In this document: piece by piece, positions 48,941 through 60,027 of the stretch | How the letters are laid out: every line of letters starts with the position of its first letter | Numbering within the stretch: the stretch's first letter is position 1 | DNA from: Cruorifilaria tuberocauda | Lineage: Eukaryota; Nematoda; Chromadorea; Rhabditida; Onchocercidae | Direction: 5' to 3' | DNA: 64,000 bases | NCBI GenBank assembly: GCA_013365365.1 | Contig: JABVXU010000165.1 | Span: forward strand, 45,041 to 109,040 | Notes under the pieces: model-generated | Databases searched by the model: none | Told to the model about the DNA's origin: nothing | Seen by the model: only the letters and a program-made list of their open reading frames with translations | Program-made: the position numbers and the translations under genes

Positions 48941-50194
48941 ATAAATTATGTTCAAATCAGCTTATGTTAATAATGGGGATCCTCTTCTAAAGCGGATTAT
49001 CATGTAAAAGCAATTGCACTCCTTGTTTTTAATCCTTGTTTTCAACAAGACCGATGGCGTTAGCGTATTATCTCATATGAAACTTCATATTTCTGTGAAA
49101 TTTTCTCTCCGGAATCTAGCTTCATCAGTAAATATAAGCCAAAATTGTATTTAATCTATGTCAGTACTACCCAAGTGAGTATAAGATCAGCATTTCCATG
49201 AAAGCTTCCAGAAATAAGACTGATCTGTCATAATTGCTTATTTCTAGCTATTAACTCTTCTTTTTTCTCCATCCAGCGCCGCACTTTACAATAAAATTAT
49301 GACAAAGCAGTACTCAAAACCACCCCACTTACAACGATAGAACTTCAGCGAAGGAGCGCGTGGGATTTCTAACTTAAGTAAAAGCCAAATTTGATTTGAC
49401 ATCCGTAAGAATGTGTACATAATTCCCACTCAATTAGCTTACAGCACTTATCATACTCCACTTTGTTGTTCCATAGTACTTTGCACCATTTATTTTTTCC
49501 CTTTGAAATCTTAACGCTTCAAATTTCAAGATACTCATAATCCAAACACAGTTCTGAGCGAATTTGGGTGGTTACTAATACGTATCATTAGGTAGCCAAT
49601 CGCATCAACAAGCTGGCATTCAACCTAAATGCCTTACCACTTCATTTCGAAGAAGGGTTGAATGTTAAACTTACTGACCCGACTGTACATTGAATAACTG
49701 CCTGCGTATAACACATTTTATAGAACCAGAGCAGTTCCACATACCACCGCTTGATTAACTACCTAATGACAACACGTTACAGCACAGCAGTTGAAGGCAA
49801 ATACAGCATGTTCAAAAAAACATTTCACACTTGGTAGTATGCAACGAGAAAGGTCACAAGGACATCTCACGTGGAGTTAGGAGTGAGTAAAACGGCGGGG
49901 ACTGAGAAAGTTTGAGAGGTCAGTACTGTGAAAATTAAATACATTAAAAAGATCGTTTAGTTATAATAGTAAATGTAATGATTAAGAAATAAAAAAGACC
50001 GATAAGAAATATGAAATTTAATAAGATAGTTTACCCGGAGCAGGGTTGAGACTGTTCAGAACGAAAGCCGTTCAAAATTTTGATATTACTGAAACGATTG
50101 TGGAAGAGATTTTGGCGACGGTATAGTTTATTTATGATTTTGAAATAGTAAATAAGATTTTAGAATACGTCATCGGTGCGAATCCCCGGTGTCA

Positions 50195-53100
50195 ATGTTG
50201 ACGAGAGAGCAGATTGTTGATCTTGCTGAAAGATTTTCAACGGCCAGTTTTTTAATTAATTTTTGAATTTTGCTGTTTACAACATATTAAAATTGCAATG
50301 TTTATGTCAATCAAAGTTATATTGAATGGTTAAAATGAATCGGCTTATAATAAAAATTGTTTCATTGTTATTTTAATTTAGGTTGACGAAAATGGTTGTG
50401 GTACAATACCAGTGGCAGATGTGCAGGAAGCACTCAAAATCGCAGGCATTGACCTTCCTGGTTTCCAGGTTAATTTGTTATTTTATCATAAAATAGCATT
50501 CAGTGATAAAGCGTATCATCATCTTATATGCTTTCTTTCTAGTTTCGTGAATTAATGAAACGTTATGGAAACGTGAAGGACCTAGCATTCGACGATTTCC
50601 AAAATTTGTTTTCTGAATTACGCAACGAAAGAGATCAAGAAGTCAATGAGTGGAAACAACGAATTGGTTCAGTGACTGGTGCCTATACGGTAAAGGGATT
50701 GTCAGAACAAAGTAACGAGGAAATCGTGCACACCATTCGAGTCGAGGTCAATATTTCTAAAAAAATCCACATAATTTTTAAATTGGAATTTTTCTTATTT
50801 TCTTTTAAATGGTAAAAGTTAATAAAAATATTTTGAAACGTACTTTTTATCATAGGAGGAAGTAGCTTTTTCGAATTGGATCAACAGTAATTTGTACAGT
50901 GATGCGGATTTGAAAAATTTGATACCTGTAAAAACTGATGGTGGAGATCTTTATCAGAAAGTGGAAGATGGACTTATTATATGGTATAGTCTCTTTGTGC
51001 AGCTCACCATATTTTTCCCCTCAGTCCGCATTTTAAGTAAGTCGGGAAGAGAAAGATAATACAACTTAGTTATATCACTATTCTCTTTCCTACGTAAAAT
51101 GCAGACTTATTAACTAAATTAGACTGAAGCATTGCTTTGAATTATATTTGCAGTAAACTAATCAATTTGGCAGTACCTGATACCATTGATGAAAGAGCCA
51201 TTAATAAAAAGCATCTGAACACATATACTAAATTGGAAAATTTGACATTGGCACTCATGTCAGCACAGGCTATTGGTTGTAATATCGTTAATATCGATGG
51301 TGATGATCTGAGTAAGGGCAAACCACATCTCGTACTTGGTCTCCTCTGGCAGATTATTCGGGTAAAAGTTATAATTTCTGAATTGTGTCTTGATTTAACG
51401 TTATTCACGTAAAGAAATCTGTTAGGAAGCCAAACTCCTTATGACTATATCGTATTTAAGGTAGCATGTGGGTATCTTGACTGAATTTTATTAATTTTAT
51501 TGTAGTTGTCATGGTCGAATTTTTTAATTTAAATGGCTGGACATTTTTGGAAGCTTGTCGGTTTCTTATTATAGAAATCTTCAAAAAATAATAAAAATAA
51601 AAGAGCTGAATAACTAAAGACTGTTGATTGTCTTAATTGTTTTAACTGTTTTAATGTTACAGATCGGTTTATTCAACCAAATTGACTTAAGACATGTACC
51701 TGGACTATTTCGACTATTGCTAGAGGGTGAGACATTGGATGATTTACGCAAACTTTCACCAGAACAAATTCTGATACGTTGGGTTAATTATCATTTAGCA
51801 AAGGTATTCTTATTGCAGTTTATTCGTATGTCACGATTTTCCATTTCAGTTTGTTCTGTAGTACATTTTCACTAGCAAGAATAGGATGGTATTTAGTTTA
51901 TCCTTCCAAATCTTTTGGAAAAAAAAGCTACAATGAATTTCAAAGCACAAAAAAGAGCAGAAATACCGAATTCGATTGATAATTTTCCTTTGAAAATTTC
52001 TAACCTATTCTATTCCTCACCTCATGTTTAATGTCGTTTTTTATTAATTCTATCCCGACAGAATAAAGCTAATTTAGTGTAGGAGATGAAATGTCATATA
52101 ATGATAAAAGCAAACATAATTATGCTTACAGAACAACGTACTGTTTTTTAATGATTTTCAATACCTCATTTTTATTTCATTTTGCCTCATCTAAAATATT
52201 TAAAGGCTGGTTTAAATCGAAAACTGACGAATTTCACCACAGATGTCATCGACTCGGAGATTTACACTTATTTACTTAATGAAATAGCTCCAAAAGCGGC
52301 CGATGTTTCCCTTTATCCACTCTCTTTTAAGGTATGTTAAATTTCGCAGCTCTTGATTTTAATCGCTGATAGCATTCAAGAGCATTATAGTAAAAATGAA
52401 TGTTTACTTGTTTTTCGCAGTGGAGTTTTATATTATCATGATCTTATCAAAGCTTTTTTCTCGAAAGTCGCATAATTTTAGCAGAACTACGAGTAGTTCT
52501 GCTCGTTTTCTTATCTCTCGATCACATTCTTTTTTATCTCGATCATATTTTAGCTTCATTTACTGTTTTTTCCGATCCTCATCTAGTGCTCGAAATTTTC
52601 AGTCATATTACTCTTAGTTGTTCTTTCACTTCGCTCTTTGGAAAAGCTTTCGACTATCTCTGTCTACTCTTACCAAAATGTGGACATAACTTTTTTTTTT
52701 TTACATTTCAGTGTTATAGTATTGCAGAACGGGCTTTACTTGCTCTCATGTTTCAAAATTTAGCATCCTCAATCCAGATGATTTGAGCTTGAGAAAACAA
52801 ACTGATCTTAGTATTACTCATTATGTAATCATGGAAAATATACATTCAAAAATTACATTCTTGCTTCATTTCTACCAAGTTTTCTCTGTTTGATTGGATT
52901 CCAAAAATAAGATCTATAAAAAATTTAAGTATTGAGCAATTATTATGTTAAAAAGAAAAAACAACTATGGAAAAGAATGGACTTTATCCCAACTTTAAAA
53001 TCGTCAATTGTTCTTATAGGGTAACATACAAAGAGCGAAGGCCATGTTGAATGAAGCTGAGAAGATAGACTGTCGTGAATTTGTTGCACCGAACGACGTT

Positions 53101-54872
53101 GCTCAAGGGAACTATAAATTAAACCTAGCATTTGTTGCTAATCTTTTCAATAAATATCCAGGCCTTCCGGAGCCAGGAGCAAACGAGTTTGGTGAGTTTT
53201 ACTGTCATCATATCAGGATTAATGAAGGAGATACGGGGACGGTTCTGAAATTTCAATCATCATTCCAGCAAGAAGGATGAGGTTTTTTAACGCTTTGTTG
53301 TGTGGGAGTTTTTTTTTAGACCATAGCTCATTAAGAAATTTCGACTTACTTATTGTTTTATTCCTTGATTCAACGTTATTTTGTTATATTGAAATGTGGA
53401 TTTTTCAGAATTTGATGCTACTGATGAAACGCGTGAGGAAAAAATGTATAGGAACTGGATGAACAGTATGGGTGTTGATCCATATGTCAACTGGCTCTAC
53501 AGTGATCTTTGCAGCGGCGTTATTATTTTTCAAGTTAGTTTTAGCACACTTCATGTAATTTTTGACAGAATCCATTTCAGTAAATAGTGATGAGATTTTA
53601 GATTTTTTTGAATATCCGAACCTTTTTCCAGCTTTATGATATAATTCGTCCCGGAATAGTGAATTGGAAACGAGTTGTTAAGAAGTTTTCCAAATTAAAA
53701 GGTATGATGGATCAGATCCAGAACTGCAACTATGCAATTGAGCTTGGTAAACAGCTGCGGTTTTCATTGGTTGGAATACAAGGCAAAGACATTTATGATG
53801 GCAATCAAACGCTTACACTTGGTTTGCCTATTTGTAATTTTGAGGCTATGTATATCTAATCTGAAATCGACATTTATTAACGGCTATTACTTGGACGAAT
53901 TCACTAATTTTTTTTATTTTTGATCATAGGATGGAACACATTTCTTCAGGATATTCTAAAAACATTTATCAATAAACGTTCAGTTGGCATTGTCAGATAT
54001 TATCCTAGTCATATTCTGCTTTTAGCTTTGGTGTGGCAACTAATGCGTGCCTACACTTTAACTGTATTGGCGAAATGTACCCAGAGTGGTGATTCTTTGG
54101 CAACTGATAAAGAAATTATTGCATGGGTAAATAAAAAAGTGGGTTTCATGAATAGTGCCTTCTCCATGAATATGAGGATGTCGTAAAACCTCACAAAAAT
54201 TTACAGATTTAGCGTGTGCAACTTTTCTCTTCATTATTCGAAACTTGATGACCATAATTAATCATTCCGAAAGTTTTTAAAATGTTCAAGCGCGTACCAG
54301 TGATCACTTATCGCATTTGCAGTTAGCGTCCTCCGATCGGAAAAGATTTATAAAGAGCTTTCAAGACCCGATAATATCCGATGCTTGCGTTGTTTTGGAT
54401 CTTATTGAAACAATCAAACCAGGCACTATCAGCTACTCGCTCGTAAAAACCGGTACTGCTGAGGTTAGTTTTACTTGCAATTTTCAGCTTTTTTCAGAAT
54501 AACTATATGAATTATGTCATTATCAATAAGTTATCGACTATTATCTGCATGTTTTCCGCAGTCGTTGTTGTCGCAGTTGTATCAGTTAGTGTTCTTATAG
54601 AATAATTTGGAGAATGCAAAATACGCCATCACATCAGGACGTAAAATTGGCGCGAAAATCTATGCTTTGCCAGAAGATATTGTTGAGGTTCTTTTTACTT
54701 CTTCATTTACACACAAGGCATTATCTGAAATTTCTTTGGAATTTTGGCATAAGTTTTATAGGTTAAACCAAGGATGGTAATGACCGTCTTTGCCTGTTTA
54801 ATGGCACGTGATTATATGCCCAACGTGAAAGAAGTATCGTCACCAGCAGAACCAGTAGAAAACCATAATTAA
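50195..54872 (+). CDS. plst-1: Plastin/fimbrin actin-bundling protein
   Basis: Thirteen firm exons give 610 aa: 50382-50468, 50543-50746, 50856-50983, 51154-51361, 51663-51803, 52206-52331, 53020-53191, 53409-53533, 53632-53821, 54026-54138, 54323-54463, 54601-54687 and 54762-54872. Fimbrin cross-links F-actin through two actin-binding domains, each of two calponin-homology (CH) domains. Visible are an EF-hand-like head, then CH1 ([28 protein letters not shown]), CH2 ([14 protein letters not shown]), CH3 (FRNWMNS-like [16 protein letters not shown]) and CH4 ([29 protein letters not shown]). [16 protein letters not shown] and [17 protein letters not shown] match plastins closely. The N-terminal exon is uncertain: ATG at 50195 gives [16 protein letters not shown], which fits the family, but joining it at 50242 needs a GC donor (GCCAGT). 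Symbol by orthology. Confidence 0.92.
52480..52503. repeat. Perfect stem-loop, 10-bp arms, in plastin intron
   Basis: AGCAGAACTA and TAGTTCTGCT flank CGAG. It lies in the 688-base intron between plastin exons at 52331 and 53020. Confidence 0.55.
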
Positions 54873-56718
54873 AAATTACTGAATTACAAACTGACTCTTT
54901 TGCCTACTGATCTTTATGTTTTTGATGTGCTGTATTTATACCTACGATTTTAATCACTTAAAACTTATTGTGAATAATGAAAAACAGAATTACGGATTAT
55001 TTTAGTGAGGATGACGAAGTTATTACACAAATTATTACATAGTATAATTTAAAAAAAAACTTTTTTTTTGAGTCACAGCAATTTGATATAATGAAGTACC
55101 GCAGTAATCACAAGTGTTCATTAACTGTTTGATCATTAGCAGTCTCATTTCATTGATGTTTTTTGTTTCTACCTATGTTTTTTAACATCTACTTCATAAT
55201 AACTTTAATTCATGTTCTCATTTATATCATTATGTTTATTTCGGTTACATCCACTCCACACTTTTGGAGTCAGGACTTTTTCATTGGAATGAAAAACAAG
55301 TTTAAGCCTTTAACCTTCTGTGATTATCTACAATTTTATATTTAATTGTACTCATCAATTTGTTAATTTATCTCATGTCTCTCGGATCGATATAACAGCA
55401 TACTTGCATAATGCCATCAAAGAAGCAGGTCAAGAAAAAAAAACAAACAAGCTGAGGATACCTTTTACAGATTATCCTCAAAAGGTACATATATTACATC
55501 ACTGGTGTAGCGAAACGGTCATTTCACAATTTTGTAGCTTATCTCCTAATTTTGTTGATGATTTGCGTACATTTCGAAACAGTCATTATCCTTTATTGAA
55601 GGCATTGTGGGGTTTTTGAGATAGATTTCCACTTGAATGACACTTAAAGTTCTAAAATTGCAGTTGTTGAGGCGTTGATTCGCTGTATTGATCGTGCATA
55701 CTGATGCGTTCCGAAACAGACAGTCTTTTGCAAAAGTCGTAAGGATTCGGAGTTATATAATTACATGTTGAAACTAACAAGCAGAGAGATAAATTATGTT
55801 GAGTATTACAGCATCAGATGTTCTTTACAAGCATGGTAATCTCTTTCGGTTGAGAATCTGCATACGTGCCAGTTCCATATACAATGTGACTGGAAGAAGT
55901 GCAATCACAATTCTCTGAAATAGCCGGGTCGCGAATTAATGGAAATTTTGGGATGAGTTGCTGTATCATGTCTTGACGCTGCTTTCTTAGTAGTTGTTCA
56001 GATAATTATCATGTGGAATACGTAATGTATTTGAAAGAAAGGATCGAAAACAAGACCTGGATTTATATAAAATTGTACTACCACGACGAAGGTGTTGTTG
56101 AGCGTTGAGCAAGTTTCTACTAGAATAGAAGTCGACTATAAATTAACTGGTGAATTGGGCATTAGCAGACAGAATAGAATAGAATAAATAGCGCACGGAC
56201 ACGGAGATTTTTAAGTGGAAAGAGCTTAAATGCTTTCCACCCACCGTCAGGTACGCGGTTTTTTAAAAAAATTCGGTCACTTATGCACTGAGAAACGTAG
56301 AATCGACTATTCCGATAAGAAAAAAGTTTCTGTTTGTGAAGTTCAACATGGTTTCTTGAATCATCAATATGAAATGTTCATCCAAGGGTTCCATATTTAA
56401 TCTTTATAGATCTTTAGTGATAGTCGTTCGATATTGTTAATATGATTTCATTTAACGAAAAACAAAATTATTTACAATGGCTTTCATAACCTATGCATTT
56501 GAAGGGTCTTATGTTTCTTCCAACTTCTTACGACATTATCTTCTTTCTAATTTCAGAAGTTTCTATCTGCTTAAGTTATTTCCACTAAAACCTTGCTCTA
56601 TTGCAGAGTAATTTAATATCATCATCACATACCAAGTACATATTCCGCATAAGGCATAACAAGGTTAGTTGTGAGATCAGGTCTCTTCGCCGCTTGGGTG
56701 CTTTTTGCCAAACAATCA

Positions 56719-56777
56719 TTCAAGGATAAATAAAGGCTAACTTCAGCCAGGCAAGTTAGCCTTTATTTATCCTTGAA
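56719..56777. repeat. Perfect hairpin, 25-bp arms, 9-base loop
   Basis: The left arm is 56719-56743 (TTCAAGGATAAATAAAGGCT then AACTT), the loop CAGCCAGGC at 56744-56752, and the right arm 56753-56777 is its exact reverse complement. A 25-bp perfect duplex with so short a loop is unlikely by chance. It could be a small-RNA precursor, a foldback element, or an assembly foldback artefact. Confidence 0.8.
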
Positions 56778-57107
56778 ATTTTTTTTCATGGCCCACGTGC
56801 TTTTAACGTTGAATAATTCGTATGCTCGCTTTTCTGGCATTTATAGCAATAAGCTAACTGTTATGAACGTAAAGCAACTTTGCTGCTTTTTTTAGTTTCT
56901 CACTTACTTTTCCTCACAAAGATTATTTCTAAGCAATTTATGGGATTTACAAACGGTGTAACGGTTCCATTCAAACTCGTAATGGTGATAACCAGTTTGT
57001 TTGAATCTCTGTGTTATCTCAATGCAACATCTAAAATGAATCCTATTTGCGTTTTCAAATATCTTTTCAATTATTAATTATTAATGGTTATGTCATCCTT
57101 ACGCGTC

Positions 57108-57332
57108 TTAAATTTCTGACGTTTGACACAGAATAGAACTTCTCGTAGAATTCAGTGAATCAATAACTGGCTTCCGTTTGTAATAATTTCTCACCAAGTA
57201 ATGAGTTCTATCTTCTGTAGCTTGGTTATCACTATCTATTTTAATAATGTCACTATTTTTGACAATATGAAGTATAAAAATAGAATAACCATGAAGTCCA
57301 TCTTTTTTAGAACTCCTAACTTTGCTTTTCAT
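57108..57332 (-). CDS. Unidentified 74-aa ORF, doubtful
   Basis: A frame from an ATG at 57332, rich in charged and polar residues (MKSKVRSSKKDGLHGY; DSDNQATEDRTHYL; NYYKRKPVID). The composition differs from the hydrophobic chance frames around it and could be an exon of an unseen gene or a fragment of an old element. No domain was recognised. Confidence 0.15.
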   Translation of the reverse strand: MKSKVRSSKKDGLHGYSIFILHIVKNSDIIKIDSDNQATEDRTHYLVRNYYKRKPVIDSLNSTRSSILCQTSEI

Positions 57333-60027
57333 ATCCTCATCCGGTTAAAACATTTTATATGTCAAAAATCAGATCATTAAATGCTGTCAATACACACGTA
57401 CCAATATTTCTACTTTTCATTTGTATTAGGTTTAATCTACTATATCCTTATCAAAGAGTTTCAATTGCAGACTTCTTATGATGATTCTCCCATAAAAATG
57501 TCAAATTCGTTTGTCCAAATAATTCCAAGCATTCTACCAAACTTAAAACTATTATTCAGCCTGATTACTTGCTTAACACACGACAATTAATCACGACAGT
57601 TACTTGTGTATAGTTATCACAGCATAGGCATAATCATTTTCTACTATGAGAAAACAGCAAAAAAAATTCTATTGCTTACATCATCCATCTTAAGTGGGGA
57701 ATCATAGATTTAAAAAGTGATCTCAACATAACATTCCCCGTCAAATTCTTCTATAAAATGGAGCAAACAAGAACTTCAACGCCGATTCACTTACTTTGCT
57801 TTTTTAAGTACTATAATGCCAAGCTGATTTTACAAGTAACCTTTGAACGATTAAGGCCGTTGTACTTAGCAAATAATCAGACACAATCGAACCTTATCTA
57901 GTTAATGCAGGTAAAAATTTCAGGCTCATACGTTAAGCAGCATCAGATCGCTGCAATCCTTTAATCGAAATGGTTTAACTATTATCTGAATTGGTATCTC
58001 AATAGCAAAAAATTCCATCATTGTATGATTGTTTGATCACTATGATGATTTGAGGGGAATCATTTCCGCATTTATATTTGTGTCAACCGCTATGCTAATT
58101 CTGGTCTATGAATACTACCATGGAGAAATATGCTTTAAAACTGTTGTCAGTGTCAATTAGCAACTTAGGAAGCTAAAAATGCATTTCGTATTGATCATCG
58201 CATCAATTCCATTCCACATTTATGTTGTGATGTCGGACGTCGAACGAAATTAATACAAGCATTAACTTTTCAATCAGTACTATGATAATAGGTCACATTT
58301 CATACCTTCTATCTCTGCATATTCTCAAATTCAATTGTTTAATAAAATGGACGTAGGAAGAAGCATCGTAGGAAGAAGAATAATACACGTCGGTATCCTC
58401 AGATTTCGGTACAAGCATTCATGCTCAACTGATAGCATTTTCATTTAAATAACTTTTTCATATAAAAGTACAAAGTTGATTACGTTTATATCATTCACCA
58501 ACAGATGCTATAACCCACAGTTCAGTTCATCCTTCCTCAAATCATACAAAGACTCACAAGCAGACACAAACAAAAATACAAAGATATAGAGACGGAGAGA
58601 GACAATACAGAAAATATATAGTGATTGTTTGCAACGTTCATTTTTGAGTGAAATCATGCAATGGCTTTGCCGTTCAACGGACCACCAAGAGAACAAGAGA
58701 ATCAGACCACACACGAAGTTTTATTTGTGTCAAGATAGCGCATTGCCTCAGGAGAGAAGAAGAGAAGTACGGGTGGGCAGAGGATTGATGTGCTGCTTGT
58801 TTGGCGTTCTGAACTTGTCAATCCAGTTTCTTTTTAACCCCTCCAACGCTTCATTTTTTCCTTGAAGCTCAGAGATTATCACCTTTACCTCCAATTTGAT
58901 TTTTATCTCTAATTACGATTACGAGAAATCTCAAAACATCAAACTCTTCTCTGAGCTGATGAACCGTTGAATTTCTAAAATTATCAATCTAAAATTACCA
59001 GTGGGTGCATCATCCTTCAACCCATACGAATCATTTCCGGATATCCAGTTATTTCGTATTTTCACCAACAGAAACCTTTACTAAAATCTTTGTTAAATTT
59101 CTCCTGATAAAGCAAAGGAAGAAATGGAGCTAGAAGTCGTATTTTCATAAAATATGCTTCGAAACAACCGCTGAATGGGCTATAAATAAGAGTGAAATGA
59201 TGGTTTTAGATTGATACACCAAGCGATGAATAGAATTTAGGAAAATGAAATCGTGTCTTACTTCAATGGAATGGCAGTCAGTGAAAAGCTAATAGGTTTT
59301 CATCGAACTATAAATATTAGTGCAAAGAGCAACAAAAACTGTAAAATATTTACTTTTTATACCATCACCAATTTGGAGCTTTCGTCTTCTTTCACGTAAT
59401 AATCACTTAATGGTCAAATGCTTACTTTGATCAGTCATCCAAGGAAAATGAGAGCTTAACCTCAACAAAAGTGCAAGTACGTGGCTAATGAGGAATTACT
59501 GCTCAGCAAAATTTGCAAGCATTCAAGATTTTGAAGAAACAATGCTGATAAAGAAAGCGAGCTATCTGTATCGTTGATCTGTAACACACACCATCGTCAA
59601 TCCTAGCACTTCTTGTCACGAACCACGTGGTCCATAGATTTTCATTCGAATTGCAGAATTGATGTTATCTTAGTAGGATAGGGACGTAGTGAAGATGGGG
59701 TGTTCTATACTTAACAAGTGGGGTGAGTTGTAGGTTTATGTAATTATGTAAGATTAAAAAAAAGGTCCACGTGTACTAGCTTACTACATTTTACTATCAA
59801 TATACAATATTCATTAGTGTTCCTCTTCGAAAGTTTAGATTTTAGACTAGGGCCTTACTGTGTTTTAGCATTGCGAATGAAGTCACTCTTCTGCGTCGGT
59901 TTGCGAATGGATTTTTAATTTCTATACTTCACTAATAATAAAATAGCAGTGATAGGAACCAATTATTTCGATTTAATTAGTACCATTTTAGGTGAAAGTA
60001 CTGATATACATACTTGAAACTTCAAAA

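Larger units (their letters stand above)
40686..50194. other. 9.5-kb gene-poor region between rsp-3 and plastin genes
   Basis: The left end should hold the rsp-3 3' UTR and the right end the plastin promoter. The longest uninterrupted frame of the window outside known genes is here (44121-44666 plus, 181 codons), facing a 96-codon frame on the other strand. A 75-codon minus frame at 47979-47752 is somewhat coding-like. Small features are a 10-bp-arm hairpin at 43438-43462 and a tandem duplication at 48901-48940. No known family was recognised on either strand. Confidence 0.45.
54873..60027. other. 5.2-kb gene-poor region between plastin and P5CR-like genes
   Basis: The left end should be the plastin 3' UTR and the right end the P5CR-like promoter (an acceptor-like CATTTTAG at about 59984-59991 lies 36 bases before its ATG). 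A striking perfect hairpin lies at 56719-56777. A minus-strand frame at 57332-57108 (74 codons, from ATG) has coding-like composition without a recognised domain. No known gene was found. Confidence 0.45.

Noticed and set aside
50165..50192. tRNA T-arm-like sequence (GGTGCGAATCCCCGG)
   Set aside because: The B-box is imperfect, the arm does not pair properly and no A-box or acceptor stem was found.
52712..52783. Open segment after TTTCAG in the plastin intron (reads [15 protein letters not shown] and on to a stop)
   Set aside because: Joining exon 52206-52331 directly to 53020 keeps phase and family spacing; this segment has no in-phase donor and ends in a stop.
55386..55486. Possible first exon MPSKKQVKKKKQ after an ATAACAG acceptor, and an overlapping frame ending TDYPQK
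   Set aside because: The first frame stops after 14 codons and the other has no identifiable partner exons or domain.
58629..58865. 78-codon plus-strand ORF
   Set aside because: It overlaps A/G-rich repeats such as GACAGAGAGAGAC-like sequence and has no domain; treated as chance.
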